Shown: positions 15,955 to 23,788 of the stretch, piece by piece
How positions within the stretch are numbered: the stretch's first letter is position 1
How the letters are laid out: the number at the start of each line of letters is the position of its first letter
The notes under the pieces: model-generated
What the model was told of the DNA's origin: nothing
Databases searched by the model: none
What the model saw: only the letters and a program-made list of their open reading frames with translations
DNA from: Roseivivax sediminis
GTDB taxonomy: Bacteria; Pseudomonadota; Alphaproteobacteria; Rhodobacterales; Rhodobacteraceae
Direction of reading: 5' to 3'
Length of the DNA stretch: 64,000 nt
Assembly (NCBI RefSeq): GCF_900112685.1
Contig: NZ_FOMS01000010.1
Span: forward strand, 124,001-188,000
Translations under genes and position numbers: made by a program

Positions 15955-18294
15955 ATGACGGTACGCGAGATCTTCGAGAGCATGGATTACGGAAACGCAC
16001 CGGAAGCGGCGGGCGATGCGCTCGCCTGGATCGTCGATCAGGGCTCGCGGTTCGGGCATTTCGTCGGCGGGAGCTATCAGGCGCCGGGCGAGACCTTCGA
16101 GACGCGCAATCCGGCGACGGGCGAGGTCCTGGCCGAGGTCACGCAAGGCAGCGTGGAGGACGTCGCGGCAGCGGTGAAGGCCGCGCGGAGGGCGCAGGCG
16201 GACTGGGAAGGGCTCGGCGGCAAGGGGCGGGCGCGGTACCTTTATGCGCTGGCGCGGCTGGTGCAGAAGCATGCGCGGCTCTTCGCGGTGCTGGAGACGC
16301 TCGACAACGGCAAGCCGATCCGCGAGTCGCGCGACATCGACGTGCCGCTGGTGGCGCGGCATTTCTATCACCATGCCGGGCTCGCGCAGCTGCTGGAGGC
16401 GGAGCATCCCGGCCGGCGCGCCTGGGGGGTCTGCGGGCAGATCGTGCCGTGGAACTTCCCGCTCCTGATGCTGGCCTGGAAGGTGGCGCCGGCGCTCGCG
16501 GCCGGCAACACGGTGGTGCTGAAGCCCGCCGAATGGACGTCGCTGACGGCGCTTCTGTTCGCGGACATCTGCCGGCAGGCCGGGCTGCCGAAGGGCGTGG
16601 TGAACATCGTCACCGGGGATGGAGCCACCGGGGCCGCGCTGGTCGAGGCGGAGGTCGACAAGGTGGCCTTCACCGGCTCGACCGAGGTCGGGCGGAAGAT
16701 CCGCGCGGCGACGGCGGGGCGCGGGCTCGGCCTCACGCTCGAGCTCGGGGGCAAGTCGCCCTACGTGGTGTTCGAGGATGCCGATCTCGACAGCGCGGTC
16801 GAGGGGCTCGTGGACGCGATCTGGTTCAACGGCGGGCAGGTCTGCTGCGCCGGATCGCGGCTTCTGGTGCAGGAGGGCGTGGCCGAGGCGTTCCATGCCA
16901 AGCTGCGCGCGCGGATGGACAAGCTGCGCGTGGGCGATCCGCTCGACAAGTCGGTCGACGTCGGCGCGATCGTGGATCCCGAGCAGCTCTCGCGCATACG
17001 CGCGCTGGTGGACTCGAACGCGGCGGGAGAGACCTACCGCGCCGCCTGCACGATACCGAAGGGATGTTTCTACCCGCCGACGCTGGTGGCCGGCCTCACG
17101 CCGTCCGACGCGCTGATGCAGGAGGAGATCTTCGGGCCGGTGCTGGTCTCCACCACCTTCCGCACGCCGGCGGAGGCTGTCGCGCTGGCCAACGACACGC
17201 GCTACGGGCTGGCCGCGAGCGTCTGGTCGGAGAACCTGAACACCTGCCTCGACATCGCGCCGAAGCTCGCCGCGGGCGTGGTCTGGATCAACGGGTCGAA
17301 CATGTTCGACGCGGCCGCGCCGTTCGGCGGCGTGCGCGAAAGCGGCTTCGGGCGCGAGGGCGGGCCGGAGGGGCTGGACGCCTATCTGCGGCCCGAGCAT
17401 GCGGGCAAGGCGCTGAAGCGCATCGCGCCCTTCCCCGGCAAGGATGCGGAGCCGCAGGCGGTGGACCGCACCGCAAAACTCTATGTCGGGGGCAAGCAGG
17501 CGCGGCCCGACGGCGGCTATGCACGCGGCATCCATGACAAGTCCGGCACGCTGATCGGCCAGGCGCCCATCGCCAACCGCAAGGACGTGCGCAACGCGGT
17601 GGAGGCGGCGCGCGGCGCGGCGGCGTGGTCCGCGGGGGCGGCGCACAACCGCGCGCAGGTTGTCTACTATATCGGCGAGAACCTCGCGGCGCGGGCCGGT
17701 GAGTTCGCGGCGCGGATCGACCGGCTGACCGGCGGCCGCTCGGGCAAGGCGGAGGTCGAGGCGGCGGTGGATCGCTGCTTCACCTGGGCGGCCTGGGCCG
17801 ACAAGTTCGGCGGGCGGGTGGCGCCGGTGCCGATCCGCGGCACCGCTCTGGCGATACGGGAACCGGTGGGCGTGATCGGCGCGCTCTGTCCCGACGAGGC
17901 GCCGCTTCTGGGGCTCGTCTCGGTGATGGCGCCGGCCATCGCCATGGGCAACCGCGTGGTGTTGGTGGCGTCGGAGCCCTACCCGCTCGCCGCGACGGAT
18001 TTCTACCAGGTGCTCGACACGTCGGACGTACCGGGCGGCGTGGTGAACATCCTGACCGGACCCCATGCGGAACTGGCGCCGGTCCTGGCCGCGCATATGG
18101 ATGTCGAGGCGGTGTGGTCCTTCTCCTCTTCCGAGCTGTCGGAGCGGATCGAGGCCGCCGCGGCAGGCAATCTCAAGCGAACCTGGGTGAACGATGGTCG
18201 CGCGCGCGACTGGAGCGGCGCGGCGGGCGAGGATCGCGCCTTTCTAGGCCACGCCACGGAGGTCAAGACCGTCTGGATCCCTTACGGGGCCTGA
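15955..18294 (+). CDS. Two-domain aldehyde dehydrogenase, ALDH16 type
   Basis: A 779-residue NAD-dependent aldehyde dehydrogenase built of two ALDH units. The first (residues 30-490) carries the NAD site FTGSTEVG, general base Glu263 in LELGGKSP and catalytic Cys297 in GGQVCCAGSR. The second (from about 505) repeats the fold (YVGGKQARPDGG onward) but lacks the GQxC motif, so it is non-catalytic. This is the hallmark of ALDH16, whose bacterial form is known with one active and one pseudo-domain. The start at 15955 avoids a longer frame that begins inside the B2 repeat. Its position after deoC suggests it oxidises acetaldehyde or a similar aldehyde from deoxyribose breakdown; that is inference. 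Confidence 0.93.
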   Translation: MTVREIFESMDYGNAPEAAGDALAWIVDQGSRFGHFVGGSYQAPGETFETRNPATGEVLAEVTQGSVEDVAAAVKAARRAQADWEGLGGKGRARYLYALARLVQKHARLFAVLETLDNGKPIRESRDIDVPLVARHFYHHAGLAQLLEAEHPGRRAWGVCGQIVPWNFPLLMLAWKVAPALAAGNTVVLKPAEWTSLTALLFADICRQAGLPKGVVNIVTGDGATGAALVEAEVDKVAFTGSTEVGRKIRAATAGRGLGLTLELGGKSPYVVFEDADLDSAVEGLVDAIWFNGGQVCCAGSRLLVQEGVAEAFHAKLRARMDKLRVGDPLDKSVDVGAIVDPEQLSRIRALVDSNAAGETYRAACTIPKGCFYPPTLVAGLTPSDALMQEEIFGPVLVSTTFRTPAEAVALANDTRYGLAASVWSENLNTCLDIAPKLAAGVVWINGSNMFDAAAPFGGVRESGFGREGGPEGLDAYLRPEHAGKALKRIAPFPGKDAEPQAVDRTAKLYVGGKQARPDGGYARGIHDKSGTLIGQAPIANRKDVRNAVEAARGAAAWSAGAAHNRAQVVYYIGENLAARAGEFAARIDRLTGGRSGKAEVEAAVDRCFTWAAWADKFGGRVAPVPIRGTALAIREPVGVIGALCPDEAPLLGLVSVMAPAIAMGNRVVLVASEPYPLAATDFYQVLDTSDVPGGVVNILTGPHAELAPVLAAHMDVEAVWSFSSSELSERIEAAAAGNLKRTWVNDGRARDWSGAAGEDRAFLGHATEVKTVWIPYGA

Positions 18295-18478
18295 TCACGC
18301 CACACGTAGCGGGCGACCAGGCTCCGTGCGCACCGCTTCGGACACCTTGACGTCTGGGCCGGACGTTGCGCCCCTGCAACGCCCCGACATTGAGAAGTCA
18401 CGCAGGCGATGCTATGTTGTTCCTGCGGGAGACCCGAAATGTGTCGGGCGAACCGCTGGTGATCGGAAAAGGAGGACG

Positions 18479-18535
18479 ATGTCCTGTCACTCTCTTCTGA
18501 CGCGGCACCTGCCGCCGAAGGTGGCCACCCGATGA
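18479..18535 (+). CDS. Leader ORF coupled to rsfS (18 codons)
   Basis: The ATG at 18479 is preceded by a strong AAAAGGAGG site at ideal spacing and opens a frame MSCHSLLTRHLPPKVATR whose TGA overlaps the rsfS ATG (ATGA at 18532). rsfS itself has no good ribosome site, so the small frame may serve to deliver ribosomes to it. Whether the peptide has a role of its own cannot be told. Confidence 0.55.
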   Translation: MSCHSLLTRHLPPKVATR

Positions 18536-18903
18536 ACGGACTGGCCCAAGCGGATGCCACGAGCGAGACGCAGCTCGCATCCATTCTCGCCATCCTCGAC
18601 GACATGAAGGCGGACGAGGTCGTTGAAATCGACCTGCGCGGCAAATCCGCGATCGGCGATTACATGCTCGTCTGCACCGGCCGGTCGTCGCGCCAGGTGG
18701 TGTCGATCGCCGACAAGGTGACCGAAGAGCTGAAGGCGCGCCACGGCATCCTGTCCAAGACCGAGGGCAAGGACGGTGGCGACTGGGTGCTCATCGATAC
18801 CGGCGACGTGATCGTGCACGTCTTCCGCCCCGAGGTGCGCGAGTTCTACCAGATCGAAAAGATGTGGATGCCCGCCCCGCCGACGCGGAGCAGCGGACAC
18901 TAG
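18532..18903 (+). CDS. rsfS: Ribosome silencing factor RsfS
   Basis: RsfS binds ribosomal protein L14 and blocks joining of the subunits when nutrients are short. The 123-residue protein has the family pattern: LASILAILDDMKADEVVEID, then IGDYMLVCTGRSSRQV, then GDWVLIDTGDVIVHVF and EFYQIEKMW. Its start overlaps the stop of the leader ORF. It is followed after four bases by rlmH, another 50S-related gene, which is the usual bacterial pairing, so they form an operon. Confidence 0.95.
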   Translation: MNGLAQADATSETQLASILAILDDMKADEVVEIDLRGKSAIGDYMLVCTGRSSRQVVSIADKVTEELKARHGILSKTEGKDGGDWVLIDTGDVIVHVFRPEVREFYQIEKMWMPAPPTRSSGH

Positions 18904-18907
18904 ACCC

Positions 18908-19372
18908 TTGCGTATCCATCTCTGCGCGGTCGGGCGCCTGCGGAAGGGGCCCGAACGCGACCTTGTGGACGATTACCTCGCCCGTTTCGACAAGACCGGG
19001 CGCGGCATGGCGCTCGGCCCGGCCCGGGAGATCGAAGTCGAGGATCGCAAGGGCGGCGGCCAGCCGGCCGAGGCCGCGCTCCTGCGCAAGGCGGCCACCG
19101 GCACGCTCTGCACGCTCGACGAAAGCGGGCGGGCGATGTCCTCGCCCGATCTCGCGGCGCTCCTGGAAAAGCTGCGCGACACCGGCACGCCCGATCTCAG
19201 CTTCGTCATCGGCGGCGCGGACGGCATCGCCCCCGCCCTTCTGGCCGAGGCCGACCTGTCGCTCAGCTTCGGCGCGATGGTCTGGCCGCACGCGCTGGCG
19301 CGGGTGATGCTGGCCGAACAGCTCTACCGCGCCGCCTCCATCCTCGCCGGCACCCCCTACCACCGCGCCTGA
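18908..19372 (+). CDS. rlmH: 23S rRNA pseudouridine-1915 N3-methyltransferase RlmH
   Basis: This SPOUT-fold enzyme methylates pseudouridine 1915 in helix 69 of 23S rRNA, using SAM. The 154-residue frame begins with TTG at 18908, just after the rsfS stop, giving the conserved N-terminus MRIHLCAVGRLRKGPE. The SAM-knot motif FVIGGADGIAP and the C-terminal HALARVMLAEQLYRA are present. The length equals the family norm. It shares an operon with rsfS. Confidence 0.96.
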   Translation: MRIHLCAVGRLRKGPERDLVDDYLARFDKTGRGMALGPAREIEVEDRKGGGQPAEAALLRKAATGTLCTLDESGRAMSSPDLAALLEKLRDTGTPDLSFVIGGADGIAPALLAEADLSLSFGAMVWPHALARVMLAEQLYRAASILAGTPYHRA

Positions 19373-19399
19373 GCGGCAGGGTTGCGGATGGCAGGCGCC

Positions 19400-19819
19400 C
19401 TATTTCCCGCGCACCAGCATGACCGACGCGTGGCTGTCGCGCGCGACCGCGCCGCCGTTCGAGGCCCAGAAGTGATCGAAGAAATTCGGGTCGTGCGAGG
19501 CCATGACGATCAGATCTGCGTCCAGCGTCTTGGCCGCCTCGACCAGCGCGTGGTCGAGATCCGCTCGCTGGTCGTGCATGATGAGCGGGTGCGAGTCCGT
19601 CTCGATACCGTGCTTGTCCGCCTGGTCGGAGGCAAACGCGGCAAGTTTCTTTTTGAATTCCTCCGGCGTATGCGCAACCGCGGTCGGCACCGTGTTCGAC
19701 GCCGACACGTAGGTTACCTTGGCACCGTAATGCTTGGCGGCATCGGCGGTGGCATCGAGCGCGCGCGACAGCTTGTCGACCGCGTTCAGATCGACGGGGG
19801 CCATGATATGATTGAACAT
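19400..19819 (-). CDS. Universal stress protein
   Basis: A 139-residue UspA-fold protein. It opens with FNHIMAPVDLNAVDKLSRAL, has the internal LIVMASHDP strand, and ends with a degenerate nucleotide motif, NGGAVARDSHASVMLV, in place of the usual GSVAExxxxHAxCPVLVV. ATP binding is therefore uncertain. The start at 19819 fits the family N-terminus. It is convergent with rlmH. An FNR-like sequence about 115 bases upstream suggests oxygen control. Confidence 0.88.
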   Translation of the reverse strand: MFNHIMAPVDLNAVDKLSRALDATADAAKHYGAKVTYVSASNTVPTAVAHTPEEFKKKLAAFASDQADKHGIETDSHPLIMHDQRADLDHALVEAAKTLDADLIVMASHDPNFFDHFWASNGGAVARDSHASVMLVRGK

Positions 19820-19934
19820 CGGGTGCTTCCTTCCGGTTGGTGTCGGACCTTCGGGCCGGCGACCGGCAGCGTCATCGCCGCCTCTGGCCATGTCCGGCCG
19901 GTGGACAGTGCAGCACATCGCGGCGTGCTGCGCC

Positions 19935-19948
19935 TTGATGCAGCGCAA
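19935..19948 (-). promoter_or_regulatory. Possible FnrL/FNR-type site before the stress protein gene
   Basis: The minus strand reads TTGCG-N4-ATCAA, matching one half of TTGAT-N4-ATCAA perfectly and the other at three of five positions. It lies about 115 bases before the universal stress protein start. FnrL control of such genes is known in the Rhodobacterales, which is why the weak match is recorded. Confidence 0.35.
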
Positions 19949-20001
19949 CCATCTCTAACCGCGGCAACGCAGGCCGGCCACCCTCGGGTTCCTCCGGCAC
20001 G

Positions 20002-20613
20002 TCAGCCGAAGGCCACGGCAGCGTCCTCCGCTTCGGGCAGCGCATCCATGCGCGCGAGCCAGTCGGCCATCGCCGCGGTCGGGGCGATATCCGCCTTCGC
20101 GACCCAGCGTGTGTAACCCCAGATCGCGCAATCGCCGAGGCCGGGCGCCGCGCCATGAAAGAACGGCCCCTCCCCGAGCAGCACGTCGAACTGCGCCGCA
20201 TCGGCCGCGTAGCGCCCGCGCAACCAGTCGACCGCGCCCTCTGGGAACGGATCGCCGCCGGGGCGGCGCGCCTCGATCAGTTGCGGCAGGCACATGCCGA
20301 TCCGGTTCGCCTCCCACATCAGGAGCGCGCGGGCCCGGCGCAGCCCGTCCGGGCTGTCGCCGCCGAGGCAGCCGAAGCGCGTGCCCAGCTCCAGCAGGAT
20401 CGCCCCGGACTGGCTGAGCGCCAGCCCGTCCATTTCCAGAAGCGGCACCTGCCCCGGCGGGCTTTTCGCCAGGAACGCCGCCGGCCGGCTGTCGCGCGGC
20501 GCCCAGATGTCCACGACCTCGCAGCGATGCTCCAGCCCGCAGAGCTTCAGGGCAAGCGCCACCTTGGCAGCGTGCCCTGAATCGCGGTGTCCCCAGAGCG
20601 TGAGGCCGCCCAT
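20002..20613 (-). CDS. Glutathione S-transferase family protein
   Basis: A 203-residue protein with a thioredoxin-like N-terminal half (LTLWGHRDSGHAAKVALALK, then GQVPLLEMDGLALSQSGAI with the cis-proline and the SGAI glutathione-contact motif). An alpha-helical C-terminal half ends in the GLGDCAIWG motif region. A serine (RDSGHAAK) occupies the place of the catalytic residue, as in beta- and zeta-like classes. Substrate unknown. The ATG lies directly behind the aminotransferase stop (20615), so the two are co-transcribed. Confidence 0.88.
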   Translation of the reverse strand: MGGLTLWGHRDSGHAAKVALALKLCGLEHRCEVVDIWAPRDSRPAAFLAKSPPGQVPLLEMDGLALSQSGAILLELGTRFGCLGGDSPDGLRRARALLMWEANRIGMCLPQLIEARRPGGDPFPEGAVDWLRGRYAADAAQFDVLLGEGPFFHGAAPGLGDCAIWGYTRWVAKADIAPTAAMADWLARMDALPEAEDAAVAFG

Positions 20614-20614
20614 C

Positions 20615-21799
20615 TCAGATGCCGGCGTCGACGATCGCCTGCGCCAGTTTCGGCACCGTGTCGCGGTTGAGCCCGGCGACGTTTATGCGGCTGTCGCCGA
20701 CCATGTAGACACCGTGATCGGCGCGCAGCTTCTCCACCATCTCGGGCGACACGCCCAGGCGCGAGAACATGCCGCGATGCTCGGCCAGGAACTCGAACCG
20801 GTCGGAATTGGAGCGCTGGCGCAGCTCGTCGGCGAGCACGCGGCGCAGCTCCAGCATGCCGGTGCGCATGTCCTCGAGCTCTGCCTCCCAATCGGCGCGC
20901 AGCTCTGCATCCCCCAGCACCGTCAGCACCAGTCGCGCGCCGTGATCCGGCGGGAAGGAAAAGTTCTGTCGGTTGAGATAGGCCAGCGTGCCCTGCACGA
21001 CCTTCTTCTTCGCCGGATCCTGCGCCACGGCCATCAGGATGCCGGTACGCTCGCGGTAGATGCCGAAATTCTTGGAGCAGGAGGCCGCGATGATCGTCTC
21101 GGGGCAGGATTCGGCCACCAGCCGCGTCGCCGCGGCATCCGCCTCCAGCCCGTCGCCGAAGCCCTGGTACGCAAGGTCGATCATCGGGATCGCGCCGACC
21201 TCGTTGATCTTCTCGACGACGTGCTTCCATTCGACCAGCGACAGGTTGGCACCGGTCGGGTTGTGGCAGCAGCCGTGCAGCAGCACCACGTCGCCCGGCT
21301 TGGCCTGGACGATGTCGGCGATCATGCCGGCGAAGTCGATGCCGCCGCTTTCGCTGTCGAAATAGCGGTAGGGCGCGACGGGCATCCCCATGTGCTTGAG
21401 GATCGATAGGTGGTTCGGCCAGGTCGGGTCCGACACGTGGATCACCGCATCGGGGTTGGCCATGCGCACCATGTCGAACCCCTGCCGCACCGCGCCGGTG
21501 CCGCCCGGCGTCGCCACCGCGGACACCGTGCCGGCCTCGACCGTATCGCCCAGCACAAGCTCGCGCATGCGCTCGGCAAAAAGCGGATCACCCGCGAGAC
21601 CGGTATACGCCTTGGTCTCCTGTTCTTCCCACAGCCGCTTCTCGGCCGTCTTCACGGCGCGCATGATCGGCGTGTTGCCGTGCGCGTCCTTGTAGACTCC
21701 GACCCCGAGGTCGAGCTTGTCCTCGCGCGGGTCCTCCTTGAAGGACTGCATGAGGGCGAGGATCTTGTCGGCGGGCTGCTCCTTGAGCGCTTCGAACAT
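20615..21799 (-). CDS. Aromatic/aspartate aminotransferase, TyrB/AspC type
   Basis: A PLP-dependent class I aminotransferase of 394 residues that moves amino groups between aromatic or acidic amino acids and 2-oxoglutarate. The PLP lysine is in ASCSKNFGIYRERTG, and the motifs ATPGGTGA, HGCCHNPTGANL, DLAYQGFGDG and INVAGL follow the aspartate/tyrosine aminotransferase pattern. The N-terminus MFEALKEQPADKILALM is the family start. Aspartate and aromatic specificity cannot be separated by eye. It lies between sseA (upstream, 49-base gap) and the GST gene. Confidence 0.95.
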   Translation of the reverse strand: MFEALKEQPADKILALMQSFKEDPREDKLDLGVGVYKDAHGNTPIMRAVKTAEKRLWEEQETKAYTGLAGDPLFAERMRELVLGDTVEAGTVSAVATPGGTGAVRQGFDMVRMANPDAVIHVSDPTWPNHLSILKHMGMPVAPYRYFDSESGGIDFAGMIADIVQAKPGDVVLLHGCCHNPTGANLSLVEWKHVVEKINEVGAIPMIDLAYQGFGDGLEADAAATRLVAESCPETIIAASCSKNFGIYRERTGILMAVAQDPAKKKVVQGTLAYLNRQNFSFPPDHGARLVLTVLGDAELRADWEAELEDMRTGMLELRRVLADELRQRSNSDRFEFLAEHRGMFSRLGVSPEMVEKLRADHGVYMVGDSRINVAGLNRDTVPKLAQAIVDAGI

Positions 21800-21848
21800 G
21801 CGGGCTGTCTCCGGCTGGGCCGTCTGGGCGGCGAAAAAGGGGGGGCGG

Positions 21849-22706
21849 TCAGGCGTCTCCGGTCGCGACGGGCACGGTGGGCGAGGCGCCCCATTCGGAC
21901 CACGACCCGTCGTAAAGCGAATGGTCGGTCTTGCCGATCCGTTCCAGCGCCAGGCTGAGGATCGCCGCGGTCACGCCCGATCCGCAGGTGGTGATCGCGG
22001 GCTTCGACAGGTCGAGGCCTGCCGCCTCGAACACGGCGCGCAGCTCCTCGGGGGCCTTCATGGTGCCGTCCTCGGACAGCAGCGTCGCGTAGTGCACGTT
22101 GCGCGATCCGGGGATGTGGCCGGCGCGGATGCCGGCGCGCGGCTCGGCCTCGTCGCCGCGCCAGCGGCCGGGGCTGCGCGCATCGACGATCTCGTGATCG
22201 CCGAGCTTGGAGGCCGACGAGACCTGCGTGACATCGCGCACCATCTGCGCCTGGCGCCGCACGGTCATGTGCCGGTCGCGCACCAGTGGCGGCAGATCCT
22301 CGGTCGCGCGCCCTTCCGCGCGCCATTTCGGGAAACCGCCGTCGAGCACGGCGACATCGACGTGCCCCATCAGCCGGAACAGCCACCACACGCGCGCGGC
22401 CGAGAACAGCCCCGCGCCGTCGTAGACCACGACCTGATGGCCGTCGCCCACGCCCATGGCGCGCATCCGGCTCATGAATTTCTCGGGCGGCGGCGCCATG
22501 TGCGGCAAGGACGATCGCTGATCGCTGAGATCGTCGATATCGAAGAACCGCGCCCCCGGAACGTGCGCCTCGGCGTACTCGGCCTTTGGGTCGCGGCCGG
22601 CATCCGGCAGGTACCAGCTGGCGTCGAGCACGCGCAGGTCGGGATCCTTGAGGTGCCGGTCCAGCCAGTCGGTCGACACCAGCGTCTTGGGATCGTCTTC
22701 GGCCAT
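21849..22706 (-). CDS. sseA: 3-mercaptopyruvate sulfurtransferase
   Basis: SseA transfers sulfur from 3-mercaptopyruvate to thiols or cyanide. Two rhodanese domains are present in 285 residues. The inactive first domain has VVVYDGAGLFSAARVWW. The second has the active-site loop TTCGSGVTAA, where CGSGVT is diagnostic of mercaptopyruvate rather than thiosulfate sulfurtransferase. The ATG at 22706 is chosen because the family N-terminus (LVSTDWLDRHL) starts about ten residues later and the longer frame runs through a dispersed repeat. Adjacent to an aminotransferase that could supply mercaptopyruvate from cysteine, which is inference. Confidence 0.95.
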   Translation of the reverse strand: MAEDDPKTLVSTDWLDRHLKDPDLRVLDASWYLPDAGRDPKAEYAEAHVPGARFFDIDDLSDQRSSLPHMAPPPEKFMSRMRAMGVGDGHQVVVYDGAGLFSAARVWWLFRLMGHVDVAVLDGGFPKWRAEGRATEDLPPLVRDRHMTVRRQAQMVRDVTQVSSASKLGDHEIVDARSPGRWRGDEAEPRAGIRAGHIPGSRNVHYATLLSEDGTMKAPEELRAVFEAAGLDLSKPAITTCGSGVTAAILSLALERIGKTDHSLYDGSWSEWGASPTVPVATGDA

Positions 22707-23021
22707 AGCTTTGCCTTTCGTCCTCCGCCTGCCTTCGTGATTAGGACGGGGGCCGTCCCGAGGCAAGGGCACGCGCCCTCCACGGCGCCCCTGTTTCATC
22801 TGCCCGCAAATATCCCGGGGAGCGCGAGGGGCTGGCCCCTCGCCGGCCGGACGGCTGCCATGGTGCGCTCGAAATCGACAGGCAGCCCGCAGGACCTCGT
22901 CCGACCAAAACGCAAGCGGCACAGCCTCGAGCCGCGGCTCGTCGAGCCCGGCGGCCTTCGCCCCCTATCCAGCGCGAATGCCGTTCCGACGGAAGCACCG
23001 GAGCGGGCGCCGCTGGCCGCC
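22707..23021. other. Intergenic region between smpB and sseA
   Basis: This 315-base gap holds the A2 repeat (22795-22843), a small dyad near 22745-22758 and, just before sseA, a GGAGG/AAAGG ribosome-site region. Short frames run through it but none has a start signal or recognisable sequence. I see no RNA gene in it. Confidence 0.6.
22795..22843 (-). repeat. Dispersed 3'-end repeat, copy A2
   Basis: All 49 bases are identical to 10715-10763: hairpin (22843-22836 with 22831-22824) then the box GGGATATTTGCGGGCAGATG on the minus strand. It lies about 180 bases past the smpB stop, in smpB orientation. Confidence 0.85.
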
Positions 23022-23495
23022 CTAGTTGTGTTCCTTGAGAAGCCGCTGCTTCTGGCGGTTCCAGTCGCGCTTGGCCTCGGTCTCGCGCTTGTCGACGGTC
23101 TTCTTGCCCTTGGCGATGGCGATCTTGATCTTCGCGATGCCGCGATGATTGAAGTACAGCACCAGCGGCACCAGCGTCATGCCCTTGCGGCTGGTTTCAT
23201 TCCACATCCGCGCCAGTTCGCGTTTGGACGCCAGAAGCTTCCGCGGCCGCCGGTCCTCGTGCCCGAACATCGCCTGCTCGTAGGGCGCGATGTAGCTGTT
23301 GATCAGCCACAGCTCGCCGTCCTTCACCTCGGCATAGCTCTCCACGATCTGCGCGGTGTTGAGCCGCAGCGACTTCACCTCGGAGCCCCAGAGCACGATG
23401 CCGCACTCGATATCCTCCTGGATGGCATAGTCGAAGCGCGCCCGCCGGTTCTCGGCGATCACCTTGTAGTTCGGGTTGTCCTTGTCCTTGGCCAT
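23022..23495 (-). CDS. smpB: SsrA-binding protein SmpB
   Basis: SmpB carries tmRNA to stalled ribosomes in trans-translation. The 157-residue protein shows the family signature: [47 protein letters not shown], and the C-terminal basic tail [16 protein letters not shown] that enters the mRNA channel. Length is normal. The tmRNA gene itself is not seen in this window. Confidence 0.97.
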   Translation of the reverse strand: MAKDKDNPNYKVIAENRRARFDYAIQEDIECGIVLWGSEVKSLRLNTAQIVESYAEVKDGELWLINSYIAPYEQAMFGHEDRRPRKLLASKRELARMWNETSRKGMTLVPLVLYFNHRGIAKIKIAIAKGKKTVDKRETEAKRDWNRQKQRLLKEHN

Positions 23496-23788
23496 GGCAG
23501 AGCGGTCTATCCTGTGCGTCGCGGCGAGTCCACGACATAGGGGGCCTGCCCGCCACTCGCCACCGTCTCCGCAGACTTGACTCCGCGCCGTGCCCGGCGT
23601 ATCCGCCCCTCGACCTCCGGAAGTGAATCTGCTTCCGGTCCCGTAGGCCGTGCCCGGGATCGCCCTCCGTCAGCGCGTTGCGCCCACGGGGGCACTTGTC
23701 GTTCGGCCCGAACACCGTTTGTGAGACCGCGCCCGCGCCCCTAAATTCGGGGCACCCGAGACGATCCGAGAAGGAGGCCAGACGGCCC

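Noticed and set aside
15721-18096. Long minus-strand frame opposite the ALDH16 gene (791 codons)
   Set aside because: Antisense shadow of a clear enzyme gene, with typical Arg/Ala/His bias.
22844-23021. Coding frame in the smpB-sseA gap
   Set aside because: Frames here have no start with a ribosome site and no recognisable sequence; part is made of the A2 repeat.
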